In this document: one piece after another, positions 51,394-59,912 of the stretch
How the letters are laid out: each line of letters starts with the position of its first letter
Position numbering within the stretch: the first letter of the stretch is position 1
Source of the DNA: Burkholderia sp. BCC1644
GTDB taxonomy: Bacteria > Pseudomonadota > Gammaproteobacteria > Burkholderiales > Burkholderiaceae
NCBI RefSeq assembly: GCF_902833225.1
Contig: NZ_CADFEI010000014.1
Coordinates: 124,001 to 188,000 of the forward strand
Direction: 5' to 3'
Length of the DNA stretch: 64,000 nucleotides
Program-made: the position numbers and the translations under genes
The notes under the pieces: generated by a model
Seen by the model: the letters and a program-made list of their open reading frames with translations, nothing else
The model's database searches: none
Told to the model about the DNA's origin: nothing

Positions 51394-51780
51394 TCAGGTC
51401 AGGCAGGCGGCATTGATGATGCCGACGACGAGCGACGCGGTGCCCATCAGGCCGCCCATCGCGACGTTGCGATCCTCGATCGCATGATTCATGCCGGGCA
51501 TCAGGCGTGTCAGCGCCGCATAGGTGATCAGTTGCACGATCATCGCGCCGACGGCCCAGATCACGACCTCGCCGAGCGTCGAGTTGTGCGCGATGCTGGA
51601 CGCGAGCGTCAGGCAGAAACCGATCAGGGCACCGCCGAACGACAGCGTCGCAGCGGCGTTGCCGTCGCGGATCAGCGCCATTTCGTCGAACGGGGTGACC
51701 TTCAGGTACACTGCCGCGAACACAAGAAGCAGCACGAACGCCGACAATAAATGAACCGCATAGAGATAGGCACTATTCAT
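51394..51780 (-). CDS. DUF350 inner-membrane protein
   Basis: A 128-residue protein with four hydrophobic segments of the DUF350 (YjfL) family: LYAVHLLSAFVLLLVFAAVY; SFGGALIGFCLTLASSIAHN; VVIWAVGAMIVQLITYAALT; and a last near the carboxy terminus. The conserved MNHAIEDRNVAMG loop sits before the fourth. GAGGGAAAG precedes the ATG, and the start gives normal family length. DUF350 is a regular companion of DUF4178 and polyamine genes. First gene of its transcript; 136 bases separate it from the divergent speE-like gene. Confidence 0.87.
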   Translation of the reverse strand: MNSAYLYAVHLLSAFVLLLVFAAVYLKVTPFDEMALIRDGNAAATLSFGGALIGFCLTLASSIAHNSTLGEVVIWAVGAMIVQLITYAALTRLMPGMNHAIEDRNVAMGGLMGTASLVVGIINAACLT

Positions 51781-51916
51781 TCTTTCCCTCGGATTTTGTG
51801 CTCGGTTCGCCGCCCCGTCGCCGGCCGGCCCGCGCAGGGCCAGCAGACGGATGGCCGCCCCACAAAAATCCGCGCCAGTATATCCACATTGCCGACACTC
51901 GCACAACGAACTCACC

Positions 51917-53431
51917 ATGCTGCATAAGCGTGCGCTCGTCCTGTCGATCCTCGTGCTCGCGTCGTGCGGGCTCGGCTACGAACTGATCAGCAGCGCGCTG
52001 TCGAGCTACCTGCTCGGCGATTCGATCCTGCAATTCTCGTCGGTGATCGGCAGCTACCTGTTCGCGATGGGGATCGGCTCGTGGCTCGCGAAGTTCGTCG
52101 AGGACGACGACGTGCTCGACCGCTTCGTCGACATCGAGCTGCTCGTCGGCCTGCTCGGCGGCGTGTCGGCCGCGCTGCTGTTCGCGGTGTTCGCATGGCT
52201 CGCCGCGCCGTTCCGCGCGGCGCTCTATGCGCTCGTGCTCGCGCTCGGCCTGCTGATCGGGATGGAGATCCCGCTCGTGATGCGCGCGTTCCAGCAGCGG
52301 CGCCAGGCGTTCCGCCATACCGTCAGCGAGGTGCTGACCTTCGACTATCTCGGCTCGCTCGCGGTGTCGCTGATCTTCCCGCTCGTGCTCGCGCCGCGTC
52401 TCGGCCTGCTGCGCACGAGCTTCCTGTTCGGTCTCCTGAACGCCTTCGTCGCGCTGTGGACGACGCACCTGTTCCGCGACGAGATCCGCAACGTGCGCGG
52501 CAAGCTGATGCGCGCGGCGCTCGTGATCGGGCTGCTGGTCGCCGGGTTCGCGCTGTCGGACCGCATCACGCACTGGGCCGAGCACGGCGTATACGGCGAC
52601 GAGACGATCTATTCGGAAACGACGCCCTACCAGCGCATCGTGCTCACGCAGTGGCACGACGACATGCGGCTGTACCTGAACGGCAACCTGCAATTCTCGT
52701 CGCGCGACGAGCACCGCTATCACGAGGCGCTGATCCACCCGACGATCGAAGCGCTGCCCTGGGCAAAGCACGTGCTCGTGCTCGGCGGCGGCGACGGGCT
52801 CGCCGTGCGCGAACTGCTCAAGCACCGCAATCTCGAACAGATCACGCTCGTCGATCTCGATCCCGCGATGACGAAGCTGTTCTCGACCTCTGCGCCGCTC
52901 GTCAAGCTGAACCAGGGCTCGCTGAAAGACCCGCGCGTACGCGTGATCAACGACGATGCGGTGCGCTGGCTCGAATCGAATGCCGACGTGTACGACGCGA
53001 TCGTCGTCGACTTCCCCGATCCGACCAACTTCGGGCTCGGCCGGCTGTATTCGGTGCCGGTGTTCCGGCTGCTCGCGCGCCACCTGTCGGAGAACGGCTA
53101 TGCGGTGATCCAGTCGACGTCGCCGTACTTCGCGCCGCACGCGTACTGGACCATCATCGCGACGCTGCACGAAGCCGGGCTCAACACGTGGCCGTACCAC
53201 TGCTATGTGCCGTCGTTCGGCGACTGGGGGTTCGTGATCGCCGGCAAGCGCCGCGACTTCACCGTGCCGACGCACTACTCGGTGCCGACACGCTGGCTCG
53301 ACGCGCAGACGGCCACCGAGATGTTCCACTTCCCGGCCGACATGCCGGCGCTGCCGATGTCGCCGAACGAACTCAACGACCAGCCGCTCGTACGCCGCTT
53401 CGACGACGACTGGAAGCACGTGCTGCGCTGA
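51917..53431 (+). CDS. Membrane-embedded spermidine-synthase-like protein
   Basis: A 504-residue protein in two parts. Residues 1-220 hold about seven transmembrane segments (LVLSILVLASCGLGYELISS at the start). Residues about 230-500 are an aminopropyltransferase-like domain with dcSAM-binding LVLGGGDGLAVRELL, LVDLDPAMTKL and the catalytic-Asp region YDAIVVDFPDPTNFG. Such fusions probably transfer an aminopropyl group at the membrane. The AdoMet decarboxylase in the divergent operon can supply the donor. The stop shares one base with the next gene's ATG. Confidence 0.9.
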   Translation: MLHKRALVLSILVLASCGLGYELISSALSSYLLGDSILQFSSVIGSYLFAMGIGSWLAKFVEDDDVLDRFVDIELLVGLLGGVSAALLFAVFAWLAAPFRAALYALVLALGLLIGMEIPLVMRAFQQRRQAFRHTVSEVLTFDYLGSLAVSLIFPLVLAPRLGLLRTSFLFGLLNAFVALWTTHLFRDEIRNVRGKLMRAALVIGLLVAGFALSDRITHWAEHGVYGDETIYSETTPYQRIVLTQWHDDMRLYLNGNLQFSSRDEHRYHEALIHPTIEALPWAKHVLVLGGGDGLAVRELLKHRNLEQITLVDLDPAMTKLFSTSAPLVKLNQGSLKDPRVRVINDDAVRWLESNADVYDAIVVDFPDPTNFGLGRLYSVPVFRLLARHLSENGYAVIQSTSPYFAPHAYWTIIATLHEAGLNTWPYHCYVPSFGDWGFVIAGKRRDFTVPTHYSVPTRWLDAQTATEMFHFPADMPALPMSPNELNDQPLVRRFDDDWKHVLR

Positions 53432-55050
53432 TGGACCGCCGCACGTTCCTCGTCGCGTCGGCGGCCGCGTCGCTCGCCGCCTGCGGCCGCACCGGCTGGA
53501 TCGAGACGACGCCGCGCGTCGGCTACCCCGGCATGCGCGAAGGCCATGCGCTGCGCGACCATGCCACGCTGCCGCCGCCGTCGGGCACGATCGAGACGGA
53601 TGTCGCGATCCTCGGTGCCGGCGCGGCCGGACTGTCGTGCGCATGGCAGCTCGCGCGCGCGGGCCACCAGCGCTTCACGGTGCTCGCAGGCCCCGAATTC
53701 GGCGGCAATGCGGCCGGCGGAAGGTTCGGCGAACTCGGCTACCCGAAAGGCGCGCACTACCTGCCGCTGCCGTCGCTCGAATCCGCGCATCTGCGCGACA
53801 TGCTCGCCGATCTCGGCGTGATCGAATCCGCGCCATTCTCCGCACGCCCCGTGTACGACGAACGCGCGCTCGTGCATGCACCCGACGAACGGCTCTTCAT
53901 CGCCGGCCAGTGGCAGGACGGCATCGTGCCGACCGCCGGCCTCGGCGCCGACGAACTCGCGCAGCAGGCGAAGTTCTTCGCGTACACGGACGGGCTGCGC
54001 ACCGCACGCGGCGCCGACGGCCGCAAGGTGTTCTGCATCCCGATCGCGGAATCGTCGCGCGACCCGCGCTGGCGCGCGCTCGACCGGCGCTCGTTCCGCC
54101 AGTGGCTGCTCGACGAGGGCTACACCGCGAAAGCGCTGCACTGGTACCTGAACTACTGCTGCCGCGACGACTATGGCGCCGGCTACGAGCACGTATCGGC
54201 CTGGGCCGGCCTGCACTACTTCTCGTCGCGCGGCGGCCATGCGGGCGATGCAAGCGACGGCGCGGTGCTGACCTGGCCCGACGGACTGCACACGATGGTG
54301 ACCCGGCTGAGCGATTCGATCACCGCGCGCACCGGCTCGAACGCGTGGTCGCGGGACGGCTTCGCGGTGCGCGCGACCGAACGCACGGGCGGCGTCGACG
54401 TGCTGTGCGCGCGCATCGGCGACGACGGCACGCTGTCGACGTTCACGCTGAAGGCGCGGCGCGTCGTGAGCGCGATGCCGCTGTTCGTCGCCGCGCGCGT
54501 GTTTCCGCAGCTTGCCGCATCCGGCTTCGAGCCCGCGCGCGACCTGCCGCCGCGCGCGCCGTGGCTCGTGTCCAATTTCCTGCTCGACGGGATGCCTGAC
54601 GAGGAAGCCGGCGTGCCGCTTGCGTGGGACAACGTCGTCTACGACGGTGAAGCGCTCGGTTATGTCGTGTCGACGCACCAGTTGATCCGGATGTCGCCGC
54701 CGACGCGCTCGGTGTTCTCCGCGTATCAGGCGTTGAGTACGCAAACGCCGGACGACACGCGCCGCTGGCTTGCCCAGGCAAAGCCCGACGCGTTGCGCGA
54801 ACAGGCCGCGATCGACCTGCAGGCCGTCTATGGGCGCGCGCTGTGGAAACACGCAACGGCGCTCGAGATCACCGTGCGCGGCCACGCGATGGCGACGCCC
54901 GACGTCGGCTTCCTGAGCCGCCCGGGCCTGCTCGCGCTGCGCGATGCCGACGGCCCCGTCGTGTTCGCGCATGCCGACCTGTCCGGGCTGTCGCTGTTCG
55001 AGGAAGCGTCGTACTGGGGCATGCTCGCGGCCCGGCGCGTGCTCGCCTGA
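53431..55050 (+). CDS. FAD-dependent amine-oxidase-like protein, predicted Tat lipoprotein
   Basis: A 539-residue protein. The amino terminus MDRRTFLVASAAASLAACGR combines a twin-arginine motif with a lipobox (LAAC), suggesting folded export and lipid anchoring. Then comes a Rossmann dinucleotide site VAILGAGAAGLSCAWQLARA and a carboxy-terminal amine-oxidase-like end (FAHADLSGLSLFEEASYWGM). The start overlaps the stop of the membrane spermidine-synthase-like gene by one base (TGATG), so they are coupled. It would suit oxidation of the product of that enzyme, an inference. Confidence 0.88.
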   Translation: MDRRTFLVASAAASLAACGRTGWIETTPRVGYPGMREGHALRDHATLPPPSGTIETDVAILGAGAAGLSCAWQLARAGHQRFTVLAGPEFGGNAAGGRFGELGYPKGAHYLPLPSLESAHLRDMLADLGVIESAPFSARPVYDERALVHAPDERLFIAGQWQDGIVPTAGLGADELAQQAKFFAYTDGLRTARGADGRKVFCIPIAESSRDPRWRALDRRSFRQWLLDEGYTAKALHWYLNYCCRDDYGAGYEHVSAWAGLHYFSSRGGHAGDASDGAVLTWPDGLHTMVTRLSDSITARTGSNAWSRDGFAVRATERTGGVDVLCARIGDDGTLSTFTLKARRVVSAMPLFVAARVFPQLAASGFEPARDLPPRAPWLVSNFLLDGMPDEEAGVPLAWDNVVYDGEALGYVVSTHQLIRMSPPTRSVFSAYQALSTQTPDDTRRWLAQAKPDALREQAAIDLQAVYGRALWKHATALEITVRGHAMATPDVGFLSRPGLLALRDADGPVVFAHADLSGLSLFEEASYWGMLAARRVLA

Positions 55051-55178
55051 GCGCCTGCTTTTCCGTCACCGTGGCGACGCTGCCACCCGCTATAATCGCG
55101 CGACATTCCGACTGCATTGAGCAGGCCGACGGTGCCGCGCCGTTCGACGCGCCGCCAGCCCTCCTCGACACGACAATA

Positions 55179-55943
55179 ATGACGAACCGAACCATCCGAC
55201 GCCTTCGCCCGCTCGTGCGCGCCGCCGCGCGCGTGCTCGCCTGCGCCCCGCTGCTCGGCGCGCCGCTGGCGCTGCATGCGGCCGACACCGCAGGCACCAC
55301 CGGCACCGAGCCCGCCTCCGCGCGCTACATCGTCGTCGACACCGGCCATACGCCCGCACATCCCGGCTCCACCGGCGCGAGCGGCCGCGTCGAATACCTG
55401 TACAACCTCGACCTGTCCGGCGCAGTCGCCGAGAAGCTCGCCGCGCACGGCGACCGCGTGCTGCGCACGTCGGCCGACGGCCGCGAGATCAAGCTCGATC
55501 AGCGTTCGACGCAGGCGCCCGACGCGAACCTGTTCGTGTCGATCCATCACGACTCGATGCAGCAGCAGTTCATCGACGCCGGCCGGCAGCGCGAATTCCG
55601 CGGCTTCTCGGTGTTCGTGTCGGAACGCAATCCGCACTATGCGGAAAGCCTGCGTTGCGCGAAGGCGATCGCCGAGCGGCTGGTCGCAGCCGGCGAACGG
55701 CCGTCGCTGTATCACGCGCAGCCGATCCGCGGCGAGAATCGCCCGCTGATCGACCCGCAGCTCGGCATCCACCGCTTCGACGATCTCGTCGTGCTGCGCA
55801 CCGCGCCGACTCCGGCCGTGCTCGTCGAGGCGGGCGTGATCGTCAACCCGGACGAAGAGGCGCGCCTCGCGCGGCGCGAGACGATCCAGCGCCTGTCCAC
55901 CGCGATCGCGGGCGGGGTCGACGCGTGCACGACGCCGCAATAA
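55179..55943 (+). CDS. Periplasmic N-acetylmuramoyl-L-alanine amidase (Amidase_3)
   Basis: A 254-residue zinc amidase. The signal peptide ends at about residue 35 (LALHAA). Zinc and catalytic residues are visible: VVDTGHTPAHPG (His), the Glu in GRVEYLYNLDLS, SIHHDSM (His) and VLVEAGVIVNPDEEA (Glu). It cuts the peptide from glycan strands of peptidoglycan. A TATAAT box at 55091-55096 lies upstream without a good -35 partner, so it may have its own promoter. It sits 128 bases after the FAD protein gene, suggesting a role in envelope stress in this region. Confidence 0.9.
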   Translation: MTNRTIRRLRPLVRAAARVLACAPLLGAPLALHAADTAGTTGTEPASARYIVVDTGHTPAHPGSTGASGRVEYLYNLDLSGAVAEKLAAHGDRVLRTSADGREIKLDQRSTQAPDANLFVSIHHDSMQQQFIDAGRQREFRGFSVFVSERNPHYAESLRCAKAIAERLVAAGERPSLYHAQPIRGENRPLIDPQLGIHRFDDLVVLRTAPTPAVLVEAGVIVNPDEEARLARRETIQRLSTAIAGGVDACTTPQ

Positions 55944-55996
55944 ATGACGATATCGCCCGCCGGGCTCAACGGTTTCACCCAGTCAGGAGCATCACA

Positions 55997-56386
55997 ATGA
56001 AAAAGAAGAATCTGTTCGCATCCTGCGCGCTGCTCGCGCTTGCCGTTCCGTTCGCCGCACACGCGGCCGGCTGTGCGAAGCCGCACAGCGCGTTCGACCA
56101 GGTGTACTGCAGCAGCACGCAGTTCTCGCAAACCGACCGTGACCTCAACGACGAGTACGGCCGCCTGCGCAAGCAACTGAGCAGCGATCAGCAGGCGACG
56201 CTGAAGGCCGGCCAGCTCGCGTGGTTGAAGCAACGCGATGCCCAGTGCAGCGAGACGCGCAACAACGGCTACCTGGTGGATCTCCAGTGCGCGACCGACA
56301 TGACGCAGTCGCGCCTGTCGTTCCTGCGCGAGCGTGAACGCGAGTGCACGAGCACCGGTTGCGTGGCGTCGAAGCTCGGCGACTAA
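55997..56386 (+). CDS. Secreted LprI-like (DUF1311) protein
   Basis: A 129-residue exported protein: signal peptide to about residue 23 (FAAHAAG) and a Cys-rich LprI/DUF1311 domain (CAKPHSAFDQVYCSSTQFSQ; WLKQRDAQCSETRNNGY). LprI-type proteins inhibit lysozyme. Shine-Dalgarno CAGGAG is present. It directly follows the amidase gene with a 53-base gap and could be the periplasmic partner of it. A longer paralogue with an extra domain is encoded at 46904. Confidence 0.85.
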   Translation: MKKKNLFASCALLALAVPFAAHAAGCAKPHSAFDQVYCSSTQFSQTDRDLNDEYGRLRKQLSSDQQATLKAGQLAWLKQRDAQCSETRNNGYLVDLQCATDMTQSRLSFLRERERECTSTGCVASKLGD

Positions 56387-56479
56387 GGGCTTCACGCGTG
56401 CCGCGCCGCGGAGCGTTTCGCGACGCGGCGTTTCATGCGCTTGCAATCCCTGCGCCTCGGCACCGCGAAAGGAGCGGCG

Positions 56480-57058
56480 ATGCGACATGAATTCTCTGAA
56501 GTCCTCAACGATCTCGTCGACTATTTTCTCGTCGGCGATCTCCTGCTGCTGAAGCGCTACCAGGAACGGCACGGGCTGCCGGACGACGTCGCGGCGGCGT
56601 TCACGACGAGCGACAGCGGCGACCGCGCCACGCTGGAAGGCGTCGTCATTCCGCTGGCCGGCATCGAGAACCATCCCTATACGGTCATCTTCACACTGGA
56701 TGACGACACACCCGAGCTGCTGAAAACGGGCAGCCGCCTGCAGCATCGGCGCGGCGGGTACGTGCTGCGCGTCGAACATCGTTCGGTCATGCTCTATACG
56801 TGGCGGATTCTCGAACGCTTCAACGACGCATCGGTCAATGCGCTGCTCGCGCGTTACCGGGAACCGGGCCGGCCCGTGATTGATATCGACAACGGCTGGT
56901 ATGACGTCGAGATCCTCGGTGGCGAACTGCCGCGCAACGGCTGGTTCGAGCCTGCGTTCGAATTCGTGCTGAGAAAAGCCGACGCACCGGGCGATGCATC
57001 GCAGGTCGATATCAACTATCGTTTTGCAATAGAAGGCAGTCCGGATCCGGCGAATTGA
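56480..57058 (+). CDS. Hypothetical protein
   Basis: A 192-residue soluble protein starting MRHEFSEVLNDLVDYFLVGD, with strand-rich central segments (VVIPLAGIENHPYTVIFTLD; VLRVEHRSVMLYTWRILERF) and FEFVLRKADAP near the end. AAAGGAG lies 5 bases before the ATG, supporting expression. No family recognised. It could belong to the transcript of the preceding LprI-like gene (93-base gap). The predicted acidic pI and absence of a signal peptide suggest a cytoplasmic protein. Confidence 0.72.
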   Translation: MRHEFSEVLNDLVDYFLVGDLLLLKRYQERHGLPDDVAAAFTTSDSGDRATLEGVVIPLAGIENHPYTVIFTLDDDTPELLKTGSRLQHRRGGYVLRVEHRSVMLYTWRILERFNDASVNALLARYREPGRPVIDIDNGWYDVEILGGELPRNGWFEPAFEFVLRKADAPGDASQVDINYRFAIEGSPDPAN

Positions 57059-57108
57059 ATCCCGCGCGTAACAACGCGGCACACGGCAACCGATCAGGCG
57101 GAGTACCC

Positions 57109-57648
57109 ATGACACCGAACACGATGGACATCGATATCCGCCCTGCCACGCCAGCCGATGCCCCGGCCGTCGCCGCCATTCACGTCGCATCGTGGCAGGC
57201 CACCTACGCGGGCATCATGCCTGCCCCGTTCCTCGCCGGCCTGTCGGTCGAAAAACGCACCGCTTCGTGGCGCCATGCGCTCGACGCGGGACGGCCGCGT
57301 GTCGCGCTCGCGTTCGCCGAAAGCGGGCCGACCGGCTGGATCGCCTACGGTCCGACGCGCGACACCGACAAGGACCGCACCTGGGGCGAGATCGAAGCGA
57401 TCTATCTGCAACCGGCGCATTGCGGGCAAGGCGTCGGCGCGGCGCTCGTCGACCATGCATGCCGTGCGCTGCATGACTCGGGCCACGAGTGGGTGTCGCT
57501 CTGGGTGCTGGTGAAAAACCACCGTGCGCGAGCGTTCTACGAACGCGAGGGTTTCGTCGCCGAAGACGACATCAAGACGTTCGAGATCGAAGGTACGCCG
57601 ATCGACGAGGTGCGCTACTGGCGCGCCTTGCCGAAACAATTGTCATGA
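57109..57648 (+). CDS. GNAT-family N-acetyltransferase
   Basis: A 179-residue GNAT with acetyl-CoA loop CGQGVGAALVDHACRALHDS (Q-x-x-G-x-G/A type), preceded by WGEIEAIYLQPAH, and ending HRARAFYEREGFVAEDDIKT. GGCGGAG lies upstream of the ATG. The gene overlaps the convergent LysR stop by 6 bases. Small GNATs like this commonly acetylate amines; a polyamine substrate would suit the neighbourhood but is not shown. Confidence 0.88.
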   Translation: MTPNTMDIDIRPATPADAPAVAAIHVASWQATYAGIMPAPFLAGLSVEKRTASWRHALDAGRPRVALAFAESGPTGWIAYGPTRDTDKDRTWGEIEAIYLQPAHCGQGVGAALVDHACRALHDSGHEWVSLWVLVKNHRARAFYEREGFVAEDDIKTFEIEGTPIDEVRYWRALPKQLS

Positions 57649-58566
57649 CGGCATCGCCCCGCCTGCTGCCAGACGCGCCTGCATCAACTGCAGCAACTCG
57701 CGGATCTTCGCGTTGACCGAATTGCGGCTCGAATAGGCGGCCAGCAGTTCCAGCGGCGCCGGCGTCATCTCCAGCGGCACGCGCACGAGCCTCCCGGCGG
57801 CCAGCTCGGCCGCGCACCCGCGTTCGACGAGAATCGCGAAGCCGATCCCGCTCACTGCCGCCAGCCCCGCCATCTCGCCGCTATTGACGCGATACCGGCT
57901 CGCGACCGGAATCTTGTGAATCCGCCCGTCGTCGTCGGCGAACTGCCACGGCTGCCCCTTCAGCGTGCTCAACGTCGTGATGCACGGCAATTGCCCGAGC
58001 TGCTCCGTCCGAGCCGGCATGCCCGTGCGTTCGATCAGCGACGGCGCGGCCACGACGACGCTCGGCAAACTCACGAGCGGCCTGACGACGAACGCACTGT
58101 CATCCAGCTTGCCGCGATTGACGATGATCGACAGGTCGATATCGTCGCGCAGCGTCGAGACGCCTGCGAGGCTCGTATCGCAATCGATTTCGACACGCGG
58201 ATGGCGGCTCGCGAATTCCGCGACGATCGGCCCGAGCATGCGCGGTCCGATTTCACCGGGCACGCAGAGCTTCAGCACACCACGCAGCTCCGTCTGCTGC
58301 GAGGTCAGTTCGAATTCGGCGAGCGTCAGCGCATCGAGCATCGGCTTCGCGCGCTCGTGCAGCAGACGCCCGGCCTCCGTCATGCGCAGGTGCCGCGTGC
58401 TGCGCTCGAGCAGGCGCACGCCGAGCCTCGACTCCAGTTGCGCCACATGGCGGCTCACGTTGGAACCCGGCATCGCGAGTACGCGCGCGGCGCCGGCAAA
58501 GCTGCCTTCGTCGACGACCGACACGAACACACGCACCGCATTCAGATCCAGCTTGCTCCGCATCAT
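57643..58566 (-). CDS. LysR-family regulator
   Basis: A 307-residue LysR-type protein with helix-turn-helix GSFAGAARVLAMPGSNVSRH (about residues 21-40) and the RSTRHLRMTEAGRLLHERAK linker. The effector domain is of the common type controlling nearby oxidoreductase genes. It is divergent from an FAD monooxygenase with a 144-base gap, the likely target. The ATG and a second ATG two bases later are both near a weak site. Confidence 0.9.
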   Translation of the reverse strand: MMRSKLDLNAVRVFVSVVDEGSFAGAARVLAMPGSNVSRHVAQLESRLGVRLLERSTRHLRMTEAGRLLHERAKPMLDALTLAEFELTSQQTELRGVLKLCVPGEIGPRMLGPIVAEFASRHPRVEIDCDTSLAGVSTLRDDIDLSIIVNRGKLDDSAFVVRPLVSLPSVVVAAPSLIERTGMPARTEQLGQLPCITTLSTLKGQPWQFADDDGRIHKIPVASRYRVNSGEMAGLAAVSGIGFAILVERGCAAELAAGRLVRVPLEMTPAPLELLAAYSSRNSVNAKIRELLQLMQARLAAGGAMPS

Positions 58567-58710
58567 TCGCCCATTTCAGGTATCAAAGCGTGCCGATTTT
58601 CACGGCTTATCCCGCCCGAGACCATAATTTACGATGCTCATCCCGTCAATGCGACGCCGACGCGCGAACCCGCGCCCCGGCGAGCACGCACGACACAAGG
58701 AAGGAGCAAG

Positions 58711-59889
58711 ATGGAAATCGCCATTCTGGGCGCCGGTGTGGCCGGCATGAGCACCGCACTCGCACTCGCCGGGCGCGGACACCGGATCAGCTTGTACGAA
58801 CGCCGGCCATCGGAATCGACGATGGGCGCAGGCGTCGTGCTGTGGCCGAATGCCGGCTTCGTGCTCGCGCAACTCGGCCTGCTGCCGGACATCGTCGAGG
58901 TCGGCGGCCACCTGCATGCGATACGGCGCATCGACCGGCACGGCACCCCGCTCAAGGTCACCGATATCGGCGCACTCGACCGCCGCATGGGTTTCCCGAC
59001 GTATTCGATCCTGCGGCGCGACCTGCAGGCAGTGCTGACACGGCACCTCGCCGCACGCGGCATCGACGTTCGCTTCGGCCACGGTGCGACGGCCATCGAA
59101 ACCGGAATGGACGGCCGTGCCGTCGTTCGCTTCGACAACGGCGCGACGATCGCCCCCGATCTCGTGATCGGCGCGGACGGCCGCATGAACTCCGTCGCGC
59201 GACACTACGTGGTCGGCCACAACACGCCCGTCTACCAGGGATTCGTCAACTGGATCGGTATCGCGCAGCACGATGCGCCGCTGGTCGACGAGGTGTCGAT
59301 ATTCGACTACTGGGGCGTGCGCGAGCGTTTCGGCATCGTCGCGCTGGACCGGCGTCAGGTGTATTGGGCGGCGGCATGGCCCGAAACCGATCCGGGCGAG
59401 GCGACGGAACGCGATCCGGGCGCGATGCTGGAACGGCGCTTCGCGACGTGGCCGGCACCCGTCGCGGACGTGATCCGTGCGACACCGTCGGACACGATCA
59501 CGAAGATCAGCGTGCACGATCTCGATCCGGTCGACGTGTGGCACCGCGGCAACGTGCTGCTGATCGGCGATGCTGCGCACGCACCGCTACCGACCTCCGG
59601 ACAAGGCGCCTGCCAGGCGCTCGAGGACGCGTGGCATCTTGCCCGTTGCCTCGACGAGCACGGGGCAGGCAACGGCAGCGACCTCGATGCCGCGCTCGCA
59701 TCCTTCACGATGCTGCGCCGCCCGAAAACCGCGGCGATCACCGAGCGTGCGCGCGATTTTGCCCACCTGCTGTTCGGTGAGAACGTGAACGAAAGCGCGC
59801 GACAACAGATCGACCCGGTCGCGGAAATCGAGGCCCTGACCAACGCGTGGGGCGCGCACCTGCCGATGGCGCAGGTGCGCGGACGATAG
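58711..59889 (+). CDS. FAD-dependent aromatic hydroxylase/monooxygenase
   Basis: A 392-residue class-A flavoprotein monooxygenase. The three FAD motifs are present: GxGxxG (AILGAGVAGMSTALALAGRG), DG (DLVIGADGRMNSVAR) and GD (VLLIGDAAHAPLPTSGQGAC). AAGGAAGGAG lies 4 bases before the ATG, close to optimal. It uses NAD(P)H and O2 to hydroxylate an aromatic or related compound. The LysR gene divergent from it is probably its regulator. Substrate unknown. Confidence 0.9.
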   Translation: MEIAILGAGVAGMSTALALAGRGHRISLYERRPSESTMGAGVVLWPNAGFVLAQLGLLPDIVEVGGHLHAIRRIDRHGTPLKVTDIGALDRRMGFPTYSILRRDLQAVLTRHLAARGIDVRFGHGATAIETGMDGRAVVRFDNGATIAPDLVIGADGRMNSVARHYVVGHNTPVYQGFVNWIGIAQHDAPLVDEVSIFDYWGVRERFGIVALDRRQVYWAAAWPETDPGEATERDPGAMLERRFATWPAPVADVIRATPSDTITKISVHDLDPVDVWHRGNVLLIGDAAHAPLPTSGQGACQALEDAWHLARCLDEHGAGNGSDLDAALASFTMLRRPKTAAITERARDFAHLLFGENVNESARQQIDPVAEIEALTNAWGAHLPMAQVRGR

Positions 59890-59912
59890 GACGCGCGAGC
59901 GTCAGCATCCGC

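Noticed and set aside
51773..53644. Long minus-strand frame opposite the spermidine-synthase-like gene
   Set aside because: Composed of Arg/Glu/His/Gln-rich repeats produced by the codon bias of the sense strand; no start signal or domain.
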